Shown: in pieces, positions 1-9,034 of the stretch | Numbering within the stretch: position 1 is the first letter of the stretch | Layout of the letters: every line of letters starts with the position of its first letter | Assembly: GCA_016721085.1 (NCBI GenBank) | Contig: JADKJI010000063.1 | Coordinates: forward strand, 339,790-403,789 | Origin: Chitinophagaceae bacterium | GTDB taxonomy: Bacteria > Bacteroidota > Bacteroidia > Chitinophagales > Chitinophagaceae | Direction of reading: 5' to 3' | Length of the DNA: 64,000 nucleotides | The notes under the pieces: model-generated | Database searches by the model: none | Told to the model about the DNA's origin: nothing | Seen by the model: only the letters and a program-made list of their open reading frames with translations | Program-made: the position numbers and the translations under genes

Positions 1-1401
1 TGTAACAGGTACGTAGCCACATATATTGATTACAGGAGTAGTTGAACAATTATGCTTCAAAACTGTATTACCATTTGCGTCGGAAGTTGCAGTTCCATCA
101 CCCATACTTCCATTAGTCTGATGGCCAACATAACAGAAACGTGATGTTCCCTCTTTGAGATAAACTAAAGTATGTCCGCCAATTTCTGCAGAAATAGCAT
201 TATCGGTTAGAGAGTTAAAAAGTACAGGCATACCTGGGTCATAGTTGCCTGCAGTGGAACCATCGGAAGCGTTGTTACTTGTTCTTCCTAACATTCCAGT
301 ATTATTATTACCCCAAACATATATATCGCCATCAGTGGTAATGGCAGCAATACCAGGATAAGAACTATTATGTTCTTGTACAGAAAAGAAACTGATATTA
401 TTGAAATTAGTACCGTTTACTCTTTCAACATTTACCCATGAAAAGTTTTCGGTAGTAGTAAAATCTCCACATTGCCTTTGTGTATTGTCTCCTAATGAAT
501 ATAAAGCTCCAGAATTTCCAAGTATGAAATATGTATTCTTTGTTGTACTTGTACTACCAGTTCCCCCTGTAACACCTATCATTTTAGGAATAGAAGCGCT
601 GAATTCAGCAGGTAATGTCATTTGTGTAGCATAATTCCTCGCAGAAGCTCCATTGCCGTCACCTAAATAAGTACTTTTGCCCCAGGTATATACTTTACCC
701 GTATTTGTTAATGCCATAAATGCATTATAGCTTGCAGAACTCACTTGTCCCCGTACTGCGGTTACACCAGTTAGGTATGTTCCACTACCTGTTTTTACTT
801 GTTGCCAGGAATTGGTTACAGGAGTTCCAGATGATCCATTCCCCTCAATCTCCTTACAGGTTTGAGTAAGTACATACACTGAACCTGAATTTGTTAATAT
901 GACTAATGTTTGATATGCAGCAAACATGCCGGCTACATCTGCTGGCAATACCCCTGTTGGCAAACCGGTAGTTTCAGAATTTCCGGGCTGGGAAATTCTC
1001 GCAAATGTTGCCGAAGAAGTATATGAACTTTTTAATACTGCACCTGGTACACCCCATGCAAAAAGACCATTAGTTGTTAATAAAATGGCCTGATCAACCT
1101 GCGCACCAGATTTGTTACCACCCAGAGCAGCTTTTAAGATTGTTCCAGTCAGGGCTGGATAATTTGTAACATTAATATCTTGTGGTGTTAGTATATCACT
1201 AGTGCCACTGTTACCCATATAAGATCCCCATACAGAATACCCACCTGTTGATTTTTGCGCTATCGAAGAATGGTATCCACTAATAATCTTGTCGTATTTA
1301 TCATTTACGTTACAAGTTTGGGCATATAATGATGCCTGGATGACTAATGTCGAAATAGTCATCACTATAGATGCTTTTAAATATTTAGTAAAGTTTTTCA
1401 T
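1..1401 (-). CDS. RCC1-repeat exported protein (3' part outside window)
   Basis: The frame is open for 467 codons from an ATG at 1399-1401 to the left edge, so the C-terminus is missing. The first ~28 residues (MKNFTKYLKASIVMTISTLV, ending near SLYAQ) form a signal peptide. The body repeats a pattern typical of RCC1-type beta-propeller blades: hydrophobic, W-G or L-G, then N/D-G, as in VWGSYMG, FAWGVPG, YTWGKSTYLGDGNG, YSLGDNTQRQCGD and YVWGNNNTGMLGR. Bacteroidota proteins of this kind are usually surface proteins with adhesive, sorting or gliding-related C-terminal domains, but that end is not visible here. Function unknown; an envelope or secreted location is inferred. Confidence 0.75.
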   Translation of the reverse strand, partial: MKNFTKYLKASIVMTISTLVIQASLYAQTCNVNDKYDKIISGYHSSIAQKSTGGYSVWGSYMGNSGTSDILTPQDINVTNYPALTGTILKAALGGNKSGAQVDQAILLTTNGLFAWGVPGAVLKSSYTSSATFARISQPGNSETTGLPTGVLPADVAGMFAAYQTLVILTNSGSVYVLTQTCKEIEGNGSSGTPVTNSWQQVKTGSGTYLTGVTAVRGQVSSASYNAFMALTNTGKVYTWGKSTYLGDGNGASARNYATQMTLPAEFSASIPKMIGVTGGTGSTSTTKNTYFILGNSGALYSLGDNTQRQCGDFTTTENFSWVNVERVNGTNFNNISFFSVQEHNSSYPGIAAITTDGDIYVWGNNNTGMLGRTSNNASDGSTAGNYDPGMPVLFNSLTDNAISAEIGGHTLVYLKEGTSRFCYVGHQTNGSMGDGTATSDANGNTVLKHNCSTTPVINICGYVPVT

Positions 1402-1860
1402 ATCTGAAATCGTTGAAGAAGATTAATTTATTTTATGAATCCAGTTTAATACGTAACCAATAAGAATAACCAACACTATTAATTAATGTCAGATAGAATT
1501 CAAATTCGTCACACAAAAATGCCTGGTGGATGAGAACAACAATAAAGATGATGAGGATTTGTAATTGCCGGATGGCAATTAACAGTAAGGGTAGTTATTT
1601 TCATGGCGAATGCTTTTCACCCGCAGTTTCCTGCGTTAGGGTTTGGGATTAATTTTATAATCGTTAAGACTACTGTCGTTGATTATACGACAAAGCTATA
1701 ATGATTAGTATATAAATACCAGTCTAATAACTTGACATAAATCAGATATAGTGCGAAAAGAAAGAATTTCTTAAGAAACTAAGTAGTCCTATTTATCGAC
1801 AGCTATATATGTTTATTAGTTTTACTTTCTGTTTAGCTACATAAATTTTCCCCTTTGGGG
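1402..1860. other. Intergenic leader of the RCC1 gene
   Basis: No gene is supported here. A short hairpin sits around 1563-1577 (TTGCC, spacer, GGCAA) and the rest is AT-rich. The promoter of the RCC1-like gene is probably in this stretch, but no convincing TAnnTTTG element was fixed. Confidence 0.4.
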
Positions 1861-1926
1861 ACCTATCGTGTGGACACACTTCTCATTATTTGTTGCTAAC
1901 ATAATCATGATTGATCTGCAACTAAT

Positions 1927-2430
1927 ACATTGCCAGGAGGTCAAAGTAGAAAAAGAGAATACAAATACATATTACCGCGAGGAACGGGTTTTTTGGAGGC
2001 ACTAAGGAGGCGCTGAGGAATCAATTTGTTACTTTAAAATATTTATACAGTTGAGACGCAGAGGGTCGCTACGCGACCTATACAAAACCATGAAGCCAAA
2101 GGGGAACAGGGATTCACAATAACATGTTTAGTGAGTCTAAATTTTCCGCTGAGGTGCGTGTCTTCACGCACCTCAACTGATTAGGGCAACTCTGCTGTCT
2201 CTTGTTCTGTCTGGAAATAATCCTATCGTATGGACACATTTCATAGCAAGCATATCCTGTACATCCCAAATATCCTGTCACATCAAAGTCCTGTATTGGT
2301 CGCGCAGCGACCCTCTGCGTCTCTAGATCATAAATAGTAATAAGCAACAAAAAAACTCCAGCGTCTCTGCGCCTCCGCGGTAATATGTATTTGTATTCTC
2401 TTTTTTCTACTTTGACCTCCTGGCAATGTT
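1927..2430. repeat. Nested long inverted repeat
   Basis: About 52 bases at 1927-1979 recur almost perfectly as the reverse complement at 2376-2429. Both arms include GCCAGGAGGTCAAAGTAGA or its complement and then TACAAATACATATTACCGCG. Inside lies a second pair: GACGCAGAGGGTCGC at 2054-2068 against GCGACCCTCTGCGTC at 2308-2322. A perfect hairpin lies near the centre (2151-2174). The whole could fold into one very long cruciform or RNA hairpin. A frame of 123 codons across it (2114-2485, minus) is built only of repeat and is not called a gene. Confidence 0.8.
2151..2174. repeat. Hairpin repeat, AGGTGCGTG family (copy 1)
   Basis: Perfect 10-bp stem GAGGTGCGTG / CACGCACCTC with loop TCTT. The same stem with an AAGA loop recurs at 51615-51638 and, with one mismatch, at 58728-58751. 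It is a dispersed palindromic element; no T-run follows, so it is not a normal terminator. Confidence 0.7.
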
Positions 2431-2550
2431 GCAGTGGCAATTTAACTATGTCTGCGAGAGCAGCAAAAAAGAGAAATCTGTCCACATGATAAGATCATTT
2501 CGGGAGATACATGGAGACGCGTTTTTTTGAGTAAAATTCATTCTTGATTT

Positions 2551-2680
2551 TGAACCACGAAGACACAAAGGGCACTAAGGAACACTAAGAGAGCTTGCAT
2601 ATTCAAAATTAAAATTAGTATCATACAGTAAGGAATCTCTTCGTGTTTCTTCGTGTTCTTTGTGTCTTAGTGGTTCAAAA
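2551..2680. repeat. Inverted repeat of the CGAAGACAC type
   Basis: The left arm at 2551-2593 (TTGAACCACGAAGACACAAA, then repeats of CACTAAGGAA) is matched by an imperfect reverse-complement arm at 2636-2679 that ends TTAGTGGTTCAA. The arms enclose ~42 bases. A degraded copy of the same family lies at 61449-61560. Confidence 0.7.
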
Positions 2681-2694
2681 ACAAAAATAGTAGA

Positions 2695-2812
2695 CGCAAA
2701 GGGTCGCGGCTTGGCCAATACAGGACCTTTATTTGAAAGGATATTTTGGAGATAAAGTATCTGCTAGCAGCAGAATGTGTCCAAACAATAGCTTTGAGAA
2801 CGGGGCAAGAAG
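2695..2812. repeat. Composite dispersed element (copy 1)
   Basis: AGACGCAAAGGGTCGC is followed by CTGCTAGCAGCAGAATGTGT and then ATAGCTTT. The same order of blocks occurs at 50642-50752 after the MBL gene, so the whole ~110 bp is a dispersed unit rather than chance similarity. Confidence 0.6.
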
Positions 2813-2870
2813 GTAATTGGAATTTATAGTTGTTATCTCTATATACAACTACTTAGTCATTGCAGAACAT

Positions 2871-2900
2871 AAAAAAAGTCCCGCAATAATTTGCGGGACT
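2871..2900 (-). terminator. Intrinsic terminator after atpA
   Basis: Stem AGTCCCGCAA / TTGCGGGACT with a 4-base loop; read on the minus strand it is followed by seven T. It lies 22 bp beyond the atpA stop, so the ATP synthase transcript should end here without an atpG gene. Confidence 0.9.
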
Positions 2901-2922
2901 TATACAGTAACTAAGAACTGAA

Positions 2923-4503
2923 TTATGCTTTGTACTGAGGAATGATTGAATTAGCCAGGTCCACCATCTTCTTGATGCCATCATCAGGAAGATTTCCTTT
3001 TTTGAATTCAGCCATTACATCAGGCAGTTTGTTTTCCATTTCCAGCAGGAAGTGCTCTTCAAAATCCTTCACACGTCTTACTGCTACTTCACGCAACAGA
3101 CCTTGTGTACCGAGGTAGATGATAGCTACTTGCTTTTCTACTGCGAATGGAGAGTATTGGGCTTGTTTCAGGATTTCCACGTTACGTGAACCCTTATCCA
3201 GAACCACTTTAGTTGCAGCATCGAGGTCACCACCGAATTTTGAGAAGGCTTCCATCTCACGATAGAGGGCCTGGTCAAGTTTCAATGTACCAGCTACTTT
3301 CTTCATTGATTTGATCTGCGCATTACCACCCACACGACTCACGGAGATACCTACGTTGATCGCAGGACGGATACCGGAGTTGAAGAGGTTACCTTCCAGG
3401 AATATCTGACCATCGGTGATGGAGATAACGTTGGTAGGGATATAGGCAGATACGTCACCCGCTTGTGTTTCGATGATCGGCAATGCGGTCAAAGAACCAC
3501 CACCTTTTACAAGGTGACGGATAGACTCAGGTAAATCGTTCATGTTCTTGGCAACACCATCGTCATTGATAACTTTCGCTGCACGCTCGAGCAAACGACT
3601 ATGGAGATAGAATACGTCACCAGGATATGCTTCACGACCAGGAGGACGACGGAGCAACAATGACACCTCACGGTAAGCCACGGCTTGCTTAGAAAGGTCA
3701 TCATAAATAATCAGGGCTGGACGTCCGGTATCACGGAAATATTCACCGATGGCAGCTCCGGCAAATGGTGCATAGAACTGTAAAGGTGCTGGATCAGAAG
3801 CTGAAGCTGCTACGATACAGGTATAAGCCATTGCACCATTATCTTCCAGTGTTTTCATAACACCAGCGATAGTAGATGCTTTTTGACCGATAGCCACATA
3901 TATACAGAATACAGGTTTTCCTGCCTGATAGAATTCTTTCTGGTTGATGATGGTATCAACAGCGATAGCTGTTTTACCAGTCTGACGGTCACCGATGATC
4001 AACTCACGTTGTCCACGACCGATTGGAATCATGGCGTCGATAGCCTTGATACCTGTTTGAAGAGGTTCTTTAACTGGCTCACGGAAGATTACCCCTGGTG
4101 CTTTACGCTCCAATGGCATTTCGTATTTTTCACCAGTAAGTGGACCTTTACCATCGATAGGTTCGCCAAGGGTGTTAACCACACGACCCAGCATTCCTTC
4201 ACCTACATTGATAGAGGCGATTTTACCGGTACGTTTTACTTTAGCGCCTTCTTTGATATCTCCGCTTTCACCCATCAATACCACACCCACGTTATCTTCT
4301 TCCAGGTTAAGGGCAATGGCTTGCACACCACTTTCAAACTCCACGAGCTCACCACTCTTTACGCTGTTCAAACCATAGATACGGGCGATACCGTCCCCTA
4401 TCTGTAATACAGTACCCACTTCTTCCAAATTGGGTGCTGCGTCGAAATTGCTCAATTGCTGCCGCAAAATCGCTGAAATCTCATCCGGCTTAATTTCTAT
4501 CAT
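2923..4503 (-). CDS. atpA: F0F1 ATP synthase subunit alpha
   Basis: Non-catalytic nucleotide-binding subunit of the F1 head at the inner membrane face; it alternates with beta around the gamma shaft. The 526 residues match the usual family length. The Walker A motif GDRQTGKT lies near residue 172, and the family signature runs through PAINVGISVSRVGG. It begins MIEIKPDEISAIL, a normal alpha N-terminus. It is the last gene of atpB-E-F-H-A, 52 bp after atpH, and is followed by a strong terminator. In many Bacteroidota atpG comes next; here it does not, so gamma (and beta/epsilon) must be encoded elsewhere. Confidence 0.98.
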   Translation of the reverse strand: MIEIKPDEISAILRQQLSNFDAAPNLEEVGTVLQIGDGIARIYGLNSVKSGELVEFESGVQAIALNLEEDNVGVVLMGESGDIKEGAKVKRTGKIASINVGEGMLGRVVNTLGEPIDGKGPLTGEKYEMPLERKAPGVIFREPVKEPLQTGIKAIDAMIPIGRGQRELIIGDRQTGKTAIAVDTIINQKEFYQAGKPVFCIYVAIGQKASTIAGVMKTLEDNGAMAYTCIVAASASDPAPLQFYAPFAGAAIGEYFRDTGRPALIIYDDLSKQAVAYREVSLLLRRPPGREAYPGDVFYLHSRLLERAAKVINDDGVAKNMNDLPESIRHLVKGGGSLTALPIIETQAGDVSAYIPTNVISITDGQIFLEGNLFNSGIRPAINVGISVSRVGGNAQIKSMKKVAGTLKLDQALYREMEAFSKFGGDLDAATKVVLDKGSRNVEILKQAQYSPFAVEKQVAIIYLGTQGLLREVAVRRVKDFEEHFLLEMENKLPDVMAEFKKGNLPDDGIKKMVDLANSIIPQYKA

Positions 4504-4555
4504 ATTTGTCCTTTTAAAATTGTTATATCAATATCCGGTTACCCGGATATATAGA

Positions 4556-5122
4556 TTATCTGATATTAAAGATGTACTCGTTCTTGAAAAACTGACGCTT
4601 GATATCTTTCAGATCCTTCTCTACACTACCATCAATCAACAAATCACCTAATTCCAGTTTGAATCCACCAATGATATTTTCGTCAATCACATGATCGAGT
4701 ACGATGCTATCGGCAGCTGCCCTGTGATCTTTAATTTTACTGATGATATCAGCTTTGATAGCATCAGAAATTTCAACCGCAGTAGTGAATTTAACCTTGA
4801 ATATCTTGTTGATTCTATTGTAATAAGCTTCTACTTCTGTCAATATTTCGGGCAATACGCTTTCCCTTCCTTTATTCACCAGTAATTTGATAAAGGAGCT
4901 GGTGATAACGGTAACCTTTCCATCAAGGATAGCCGAAAGTATAGCGTTCTTCTTATAAGGCTTAACTACCGGGCTCTTGATAAGAGTAAGGAACTCACGG
5001 TTGCTCTTGCAGATAGATTGAATCAACTGGCTGTCCTTATACACCGCTTCCAGCTGGTTTTTTTCCACTCCCAGATCCACCAGTGCTTTGGCATACCGTG
5101 CTGCAACCCTTGGATTAGTCAT
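4556..5122 (-). CDS. atpH: F0F1 ATP synthase subunit delta
   Basis: The stator subunit that joins the top of the F1 head to the b-subunit stalk. The 188 residues show the OSCP/delta pattern: helical N-terminal domain starting MTNPRVAARYAKALVDLG, then the C-terminal signature IIGGFKLELGDLLIDGSVE near residues 151-169. It lies 34 bp after atpF and 52 bp before atpA on the same strand, within the atp operon. No lesions. Confidence 0.95.
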   Translation of the reverse strand: MTNPRVAARYAKALVDLGVEKNQLEAVYKDSQLIQSICKSNREFLTLIKSPVVKPYKKNAILSAILDGKVTVITSSFIKLLVNKGRESVLPEILTEVEAYYNRINKIFKVKFTTAVEISDAIKADIISKIKDHRAAADSIVLDHVIDENIIGGFKLELGDLLIDGSVEKDLKDIKRQFFKNEYIFNIR

Positions 5123-5156
5123 ACTACTTGATTATTTAATTCGGATTATCCGACGA

Positions 5157-5669
5157 TTAATTCAGTTTGATTTGTCCGGTCAATGACTGGATATGCTCTT
5201 CCTGTCCTTTCTTGTCAGACAATTCACGACGCAATACTTTCTCAGAAACTTCGATAACCAGACTTCCGATTTGGTTCTTAACTTCTGTGAGAGCGGCCAT
5301 TTTCTGTGCCTGGATAGCTACTTGAGCTTCCTGAACAATCTTGTTGGCTTCCGCCTTAGCTTGTTCTTTAGCCTCATTCACTATCTTATCGCGTGTTTCA
5401 CGAGCTTCTTTCAGCATCAGTGCTCTTTCTTCACGGGCTTTAGCTAATAAAGCTTCGTTCTCACTTTGCAACTGAGTCATTTCAGCCTTTACTTTTTCAG
5501 CAGTAGCCAATGAATCGTTGATAGTTTGTTCTCTTTTCTTAATAGCACCAAGAATTGGCTTCCAGGCGTATTTAGCCAAAACGAACAAAAGCAGCAGGAA
5601 AACGACGGTAGTCCAAACTACCATTCCGATATCCGGTTTTATGAGCGGGTTGATTTCAAGAAAAAACAT
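5157..5669 (-). CDS. atpF: F0F1 ATP synthase subunit b
   Basis: Peripheral stalk subunit. The 170 residues have one N-terminal membrane helix (about residues 14-35, VVWTTVVFLLLLFVLAKYAW), then a long charged coiled coil rich in Glu, Lys, Ala and Gln, as in the family. The position between atpE and atpH is standard. A hairpin with a U-run lies between atpE and this gene and could lower its expression relative to subunit c. Confidence 0.95.
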   Translation of the reverse strand: MFFLEINPLIKPDIGMVVWTTVVFLLLLFVLAKYAWKPILGAIKKREQTINDSLATAEKVKAEMTQLQSENEALLAKAREERALMLKEARETRDKIVNEAKEQAKAEANKIVQEAQVAIQAQKMAALTEVKNQIGSLVIEVSEKVLRRELSDKKGQEEHIQSLTGQIKLN

Positions 5670-5692
5670 ATGTCGCTAATAATTTTTAAAAA

Positions 5693-5730
5693 ATGTAAAA
5701 AAGCCCCTTTCGCCCTTTGCTTGGGGGCCT
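5693..5730 (-). terminator. Terminator-like hairpin between atpE and atpF
   Basis: Read on the minus strand: GCCCC, about 16 bases, GGGGC, then six T. The stem is shorter than a full terminator and it lies inside an operon, so partial termination or processing is more likely than a stop. It would favour subunit c, needed in many copies, over b, delta and alpha. Confidence 0.5.
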
Positions 5731-5747
5731 TTTAATGAAGTCAAATC

Positions 5748-5954
5748 TTACAGACCCAAGAATGCGATAACGCAAGCGAACAAGGCAACCGCTTCCACGA
5801 AGGCAGCAGCGATCAACATGTTTGTCTGGATTTGAGAAGCCATTTCAGGCTGGCGGGCCATGCTTTCTAAAGCAGATCCGCCAATGCGTCCGATACCGAT
5901 ACCTGCGCCGATAGCAGCTAATCCGGCTCCAACTGCAGCAATAGTTCCTGTCAT
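5748..5954 (-). CDS. atpE: F0F1 ATP synthase subunit c
   Basis: Proteolipid of the rotor ring. The 68 residues form two membrane helices joined by the polar loop SMARQPEM. The first helix carries the GxGxGxG packing motif (GAGIGIGRIGG). The ion-carrying carboxylate is Glu54 in AAAFVEAVALFA. The residues around it look like the proton-type site rather than the sodium-type, but that is inference. It lies 26 bp after atpB. Confidence 0.96.
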   Translation of the reverse strand: MTGTIAAVGAGLAAIGAGIGIGRIGGSALESMARQPEMASQIQTNMLIAAAFVEAVALFACVIAFLGL

Positions 5955-5980
5955 TGTTTATGGTTTTTGTTCAAAAAAAA

Positions 5981-7054
5981 TTAATGATGACTTGCTTCAT
6001 GGTGTTCTTCTGTTGCCAGACTTATATACACCGCAGAAAGCAGGGTGAATATGAAAGCCTGGATGAAGGCAACCAGTAATTCGATCATGCTCAGTGCCAG
6101 GGTAAATGGTACTACCACAGCAGCTGCAGCAAGCGATTTCAACACAAAAATCAAACACACGATACCGAGGATCAATACGTGACCCGCAGTCATATTTGCA
6201 AAAAGACGCACCATCAATGAAATCGGCTTGGTAAACACTCCGATAAACTCGATGGGAGCCAGAAATATCTTCATTGGTACCGGAACACCTGGCATCCAGA
6301 AAATGTGCTTCCAGTAATTACTATTACCATTCACATTCACCAATATGAAAGTGAATACCGCCAGCGTACATGTAAAGGCGATATTACCACTCACGTTGGC
6401 CCCACCTGGAAAGAAAGGTACAAGTCCTAGTAGGTTATTGATGAGGATGAAAAAGAATACTGTCAGTAAGAAATTCAGGTATTTCTCGTGACGCTCGCCC
6501 AGAATCGGCTTGGCTACATCATTTCTGATCATCATGATCACTGGCTCAATAAAGCCGGCTAAACCTGTAGGACCGTTAACACCGTTTTTCTTATACTTAC
6601 GTCCTAAAGACAAGAAAATCAGGAGGATAATAGTTACAGAGAGTAATAAAGCAGCAACGTTTTTAGTGATAGAGAAGTCCCATATTGAGTTAGTAGCTTC
6701 TTCATCAATAGTTCCATCTGCTTTAAAAGCTTTTATTTTTCCTTCAACCACTCCATAGAGATGGTTTCCTTGGTATTTTTCATGACCATGATGGAAATGA
6801 CCGGAAGAGAATGTTTCAAAACCCTTGTTTGTGATGAGGATAACAGGCAAAGGCACTGAAATATCACCGATCACATGCCATTCGTGGGCATCCTTAATAT
6901 GTTCAAATATTACTTCTTTCGCGTTGAATTTTTCCTCTGCTTCAGGTGCAGCACCGCCTTCACCACCGTCGTTTGCAAAAACGGACTGGGAAATGAAGAG
7001 GATTGACAGGCTGAAAACCGCTACCAATAAGGATTTGAGACGAGGAACCACCAT
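5981..7054 (-). CDS. atpB: F0F1 ATP synthase subunit a
   Basis: Membrane subunit forming the two half-channels beside the c-ring. At 357 residues it is longer than the enterobacterial protein because of a ~130-residue N-terminal part: a signal-like segment (LLVAVFSLSILFISQSVFA), an acidic stretch and a His-rich region (HFHHGHEK). Such extensions are common in Bacteroidota. The essential Arg lies in SLMVRLFANMTAGH, and five or more membrane helices follow residue ~130. It is first in the operon, with a consensus -7 element 21 bp upstream of the start. No atpI or atpZ-like gene is found upstream. Confidence 0.95.
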   Translation of the reverse strand: MVVPRLKSLLVAVFSLSILFISQSVFANDGGEGGAAPEAEEKFNAKEVIFEHIKDAHEWHVIGDISVPLPVILITNKGFETFSSGHFHHGHEKYQGNHLYGVVEGKIKAFKADGTIDEEATNSIWDFSITKNVAALLLSVTIILLIFLSLGRKYKKNGVNGPTGLAGFIEPVIMMIRNDVAKPILGERHEKYLNFLLTVFFFILINNLLGLVPFFPGGANVSGNIAFTCTLAVFTFILVNVNGNSNYWKHIFWMPGVPVPMKIFLAPIEFIGVFTKPISLMVRLFANMTAGHVLILGIVCLIFVLKSLAAAAVVVPFTLALSMIELLVAFIQAFIFTLLSAVYISLATEEHHEASHH

Positions 7055-7074
7055 ACCTTTTTCTAAATTTGGCG

Positions 7075-7082
7075 CAAAGATA
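7075..7082 (-). promoter_or_regulatory. -7 element of the atp operon promoter
   Basis: Minus strand TATCTTTG, an exact match to the Bacteroidota consensus TAnnTTTG, ending 21 bp before the atpB ATG. No clear -33 TTG was found at the right distance. Confidence 0.65.
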
Positions 7083-7159
7083 AGGAGCGAGGGGGTAATA
7101 ACCGAGAAAAATTAATAGTTGATAGAGGGTTTTTGGACTTATTTTTTCCTTCCAATAAA

Positions 7160-8951
7160 TCAGGTGGTCACGGGCTTTTTTTCGAACTGCATTTTATACA
7201 GATTCGCATAGAAACCACCGAGTTGTAACAAAGTTTCATGGGTGCCCACCTCCTTTATTACCCCCTTATCGAGCACAATTATCTTATCTGCTTTCCGGAT
7301 GGTGCTCAGTCTGTGGGCTATAATAATGGAAGTACGACCTGAAATAAGGGTGTCGATGGCCTTTTGGATCAATAATTCACTCTGGGTATCCACTGATGAG
7401 GTGGCTTCGTCCAGGATCAAAATAGAAGGACTATATAATAAGGCCCTGATAAAGGAAAGTAATTGTCTTTGTCCCAAAGACAGGGTGCCTCCCCTTTCCA
7501 TCACATTATAATCATAGCCCCCGGGCAATTGCATGATAAAATCGTGCATCCCGATCATGGTAGCGGCCGAAATCACTTGTTCACGTGAAATGGCCGGGTT
7601 TCGGAGTGATATTATCCATTACCGACCCTGAGAAAAGAAATACATCCTGCAATACCACCCCCACCTGACGACGTAATGCTTCCACTTTATAGTCATTGAT
7701 AGAATGTCCATCAATTTTTATAGCTCCCCTTTGTATCTGATAAAGCCTATTTATAAGACTTATTATAGATGTCTTACCACTTCCGGTATGTCCAACCAGC
7801 GCAACCGCTTCACCAGGCTTCACTTCAAATGAAATATCTTTCAATACCCATTTCTCATCATTTGAATAGGAGAACCAAACTTTATCAAAGGCAATCCTTC
7901 CTTCTAAAGTAACTGGTGCCAGTTTACCCTGATCATTTACACCAATATAATCGTCATTATCCATCACTTTAAACACCCTTTCACTGGCAATCATACCCAT
8001 CTGCAGCACATTGAACTTATCTGCTATTACCCGTAGCGGCCTGAAAAGAAGATTCAGATACATTACAAAGGCAATTATCTTTCCTGCCATGGCTGCTGCT
8101 TCTGCTGTTTCCATTTCCATAGCAGTACTGGCGCCCCACCAAACCAATAAGCCGATGGAGAACGCGAGAATAATTTCAACTACCGGAAAGAAAACAGAAT
8201 AAGCGAAAATCGCCTGGATATTGGCATTACGATGTTCCTTGTTGATTTTCCTGAATTTGGCAAACTCCTTTTCTTCTGATGCAAAAGCCTGTACCACCTG
8301 CATACCGGTAAGATGCTCCTGAACGAAGGCATTCAAACTAGCCACTGCATTCCTTACAATGATGAATGATTTATTTACACTTTCCTTGAAGAAATAAGTA
8401 GCAACAATAAGAAAAGGGAATGGCGCCAGACAAATAAGCGTAAGCCGCCAATCGGTATAGAACATCATCAGTAAAATAGAAATGATAGACAGCAAATCCG
8501 CAATAATAGGTATCAATCCATCAGAGAAAATATCATTGATCGATTCTATATCATTGATGGTTCTGGTAGTCAATGTACCTATGGGGGTACGATCGAATTG
8601 AGAAAGGTTTAATCCAACAATCTTTCCATACACAGCCTGCCTCAGATCGTTTACTACATGCTGCCCCATCCAGGAAGTAATGAAAGAAAAATAAAAACGC
8701 ACCCCGCTTTCAGCCAAAAGCAAAACAATTTGAATGGCCGTAATCCAAACTATCCATTGAACATCTTTTAGTGCAATGAATTTGTTAACCGTAAGTTGAA
8801 TCAGGTAAGGCCTAACCGGTGCCATTATAGCTAACAAAAGAGCCAGAAGAAGAGAAAGGTAGAATTTGCTTTTATACGGTGCCGCATACCGAAACACACG
8901 TTTCAGCAGACTGATATCAAAAACCTTTTTTCGCGCTTTGGAAGATGGCAT
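7160..8951 (-). pseudogene. MsbA-like ABC exporter, frameshifted
   Basis: A full-length type IV ABC half-exporter (~597 residues if repaired): six membrane helices, then one ATPase domain. The 5' frame, starting MPSSKARKK at 8951, contains Walker A (GHTGSGKTS) and the Q-loop but runs off-frame after GSVMDNIT near 7605. The next frame gives NPAISREQ, then the signature LSLGQRQ, Walker B ILILDEATS and the H-loop in IIAHRLST. Net loss of two bases (or gain of one) in the CT-rich stretch explains the shift. As written neither piece could hydrolyse ATP. Close homologues export lipids or drugs. A start 12 codons further upstream (8987) is possible but less likely. Confidence 0.85.
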
Positions 8952-9034
8952 AGAAAGTATAAAGATAAATACGAATTCCCGAAACAACGATTGGCTTTTG
9001 TTCGAACGGCAAAACAGTTAACAAAAAATCAGGA

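Noticed and set aside
2114..2485. Open frame of 123 codons on the minus strand
   Set aside because: It runs entirely through repeat families present elsewhere in non-coding DNA; no protein-like composition or ribosome site.
3883..4407. Frame of 174 codons on the plus strand opposite atpA
   Set aside because: Shadow of the highly conserved atpA codons; no start signal, and the sense gene is certain.
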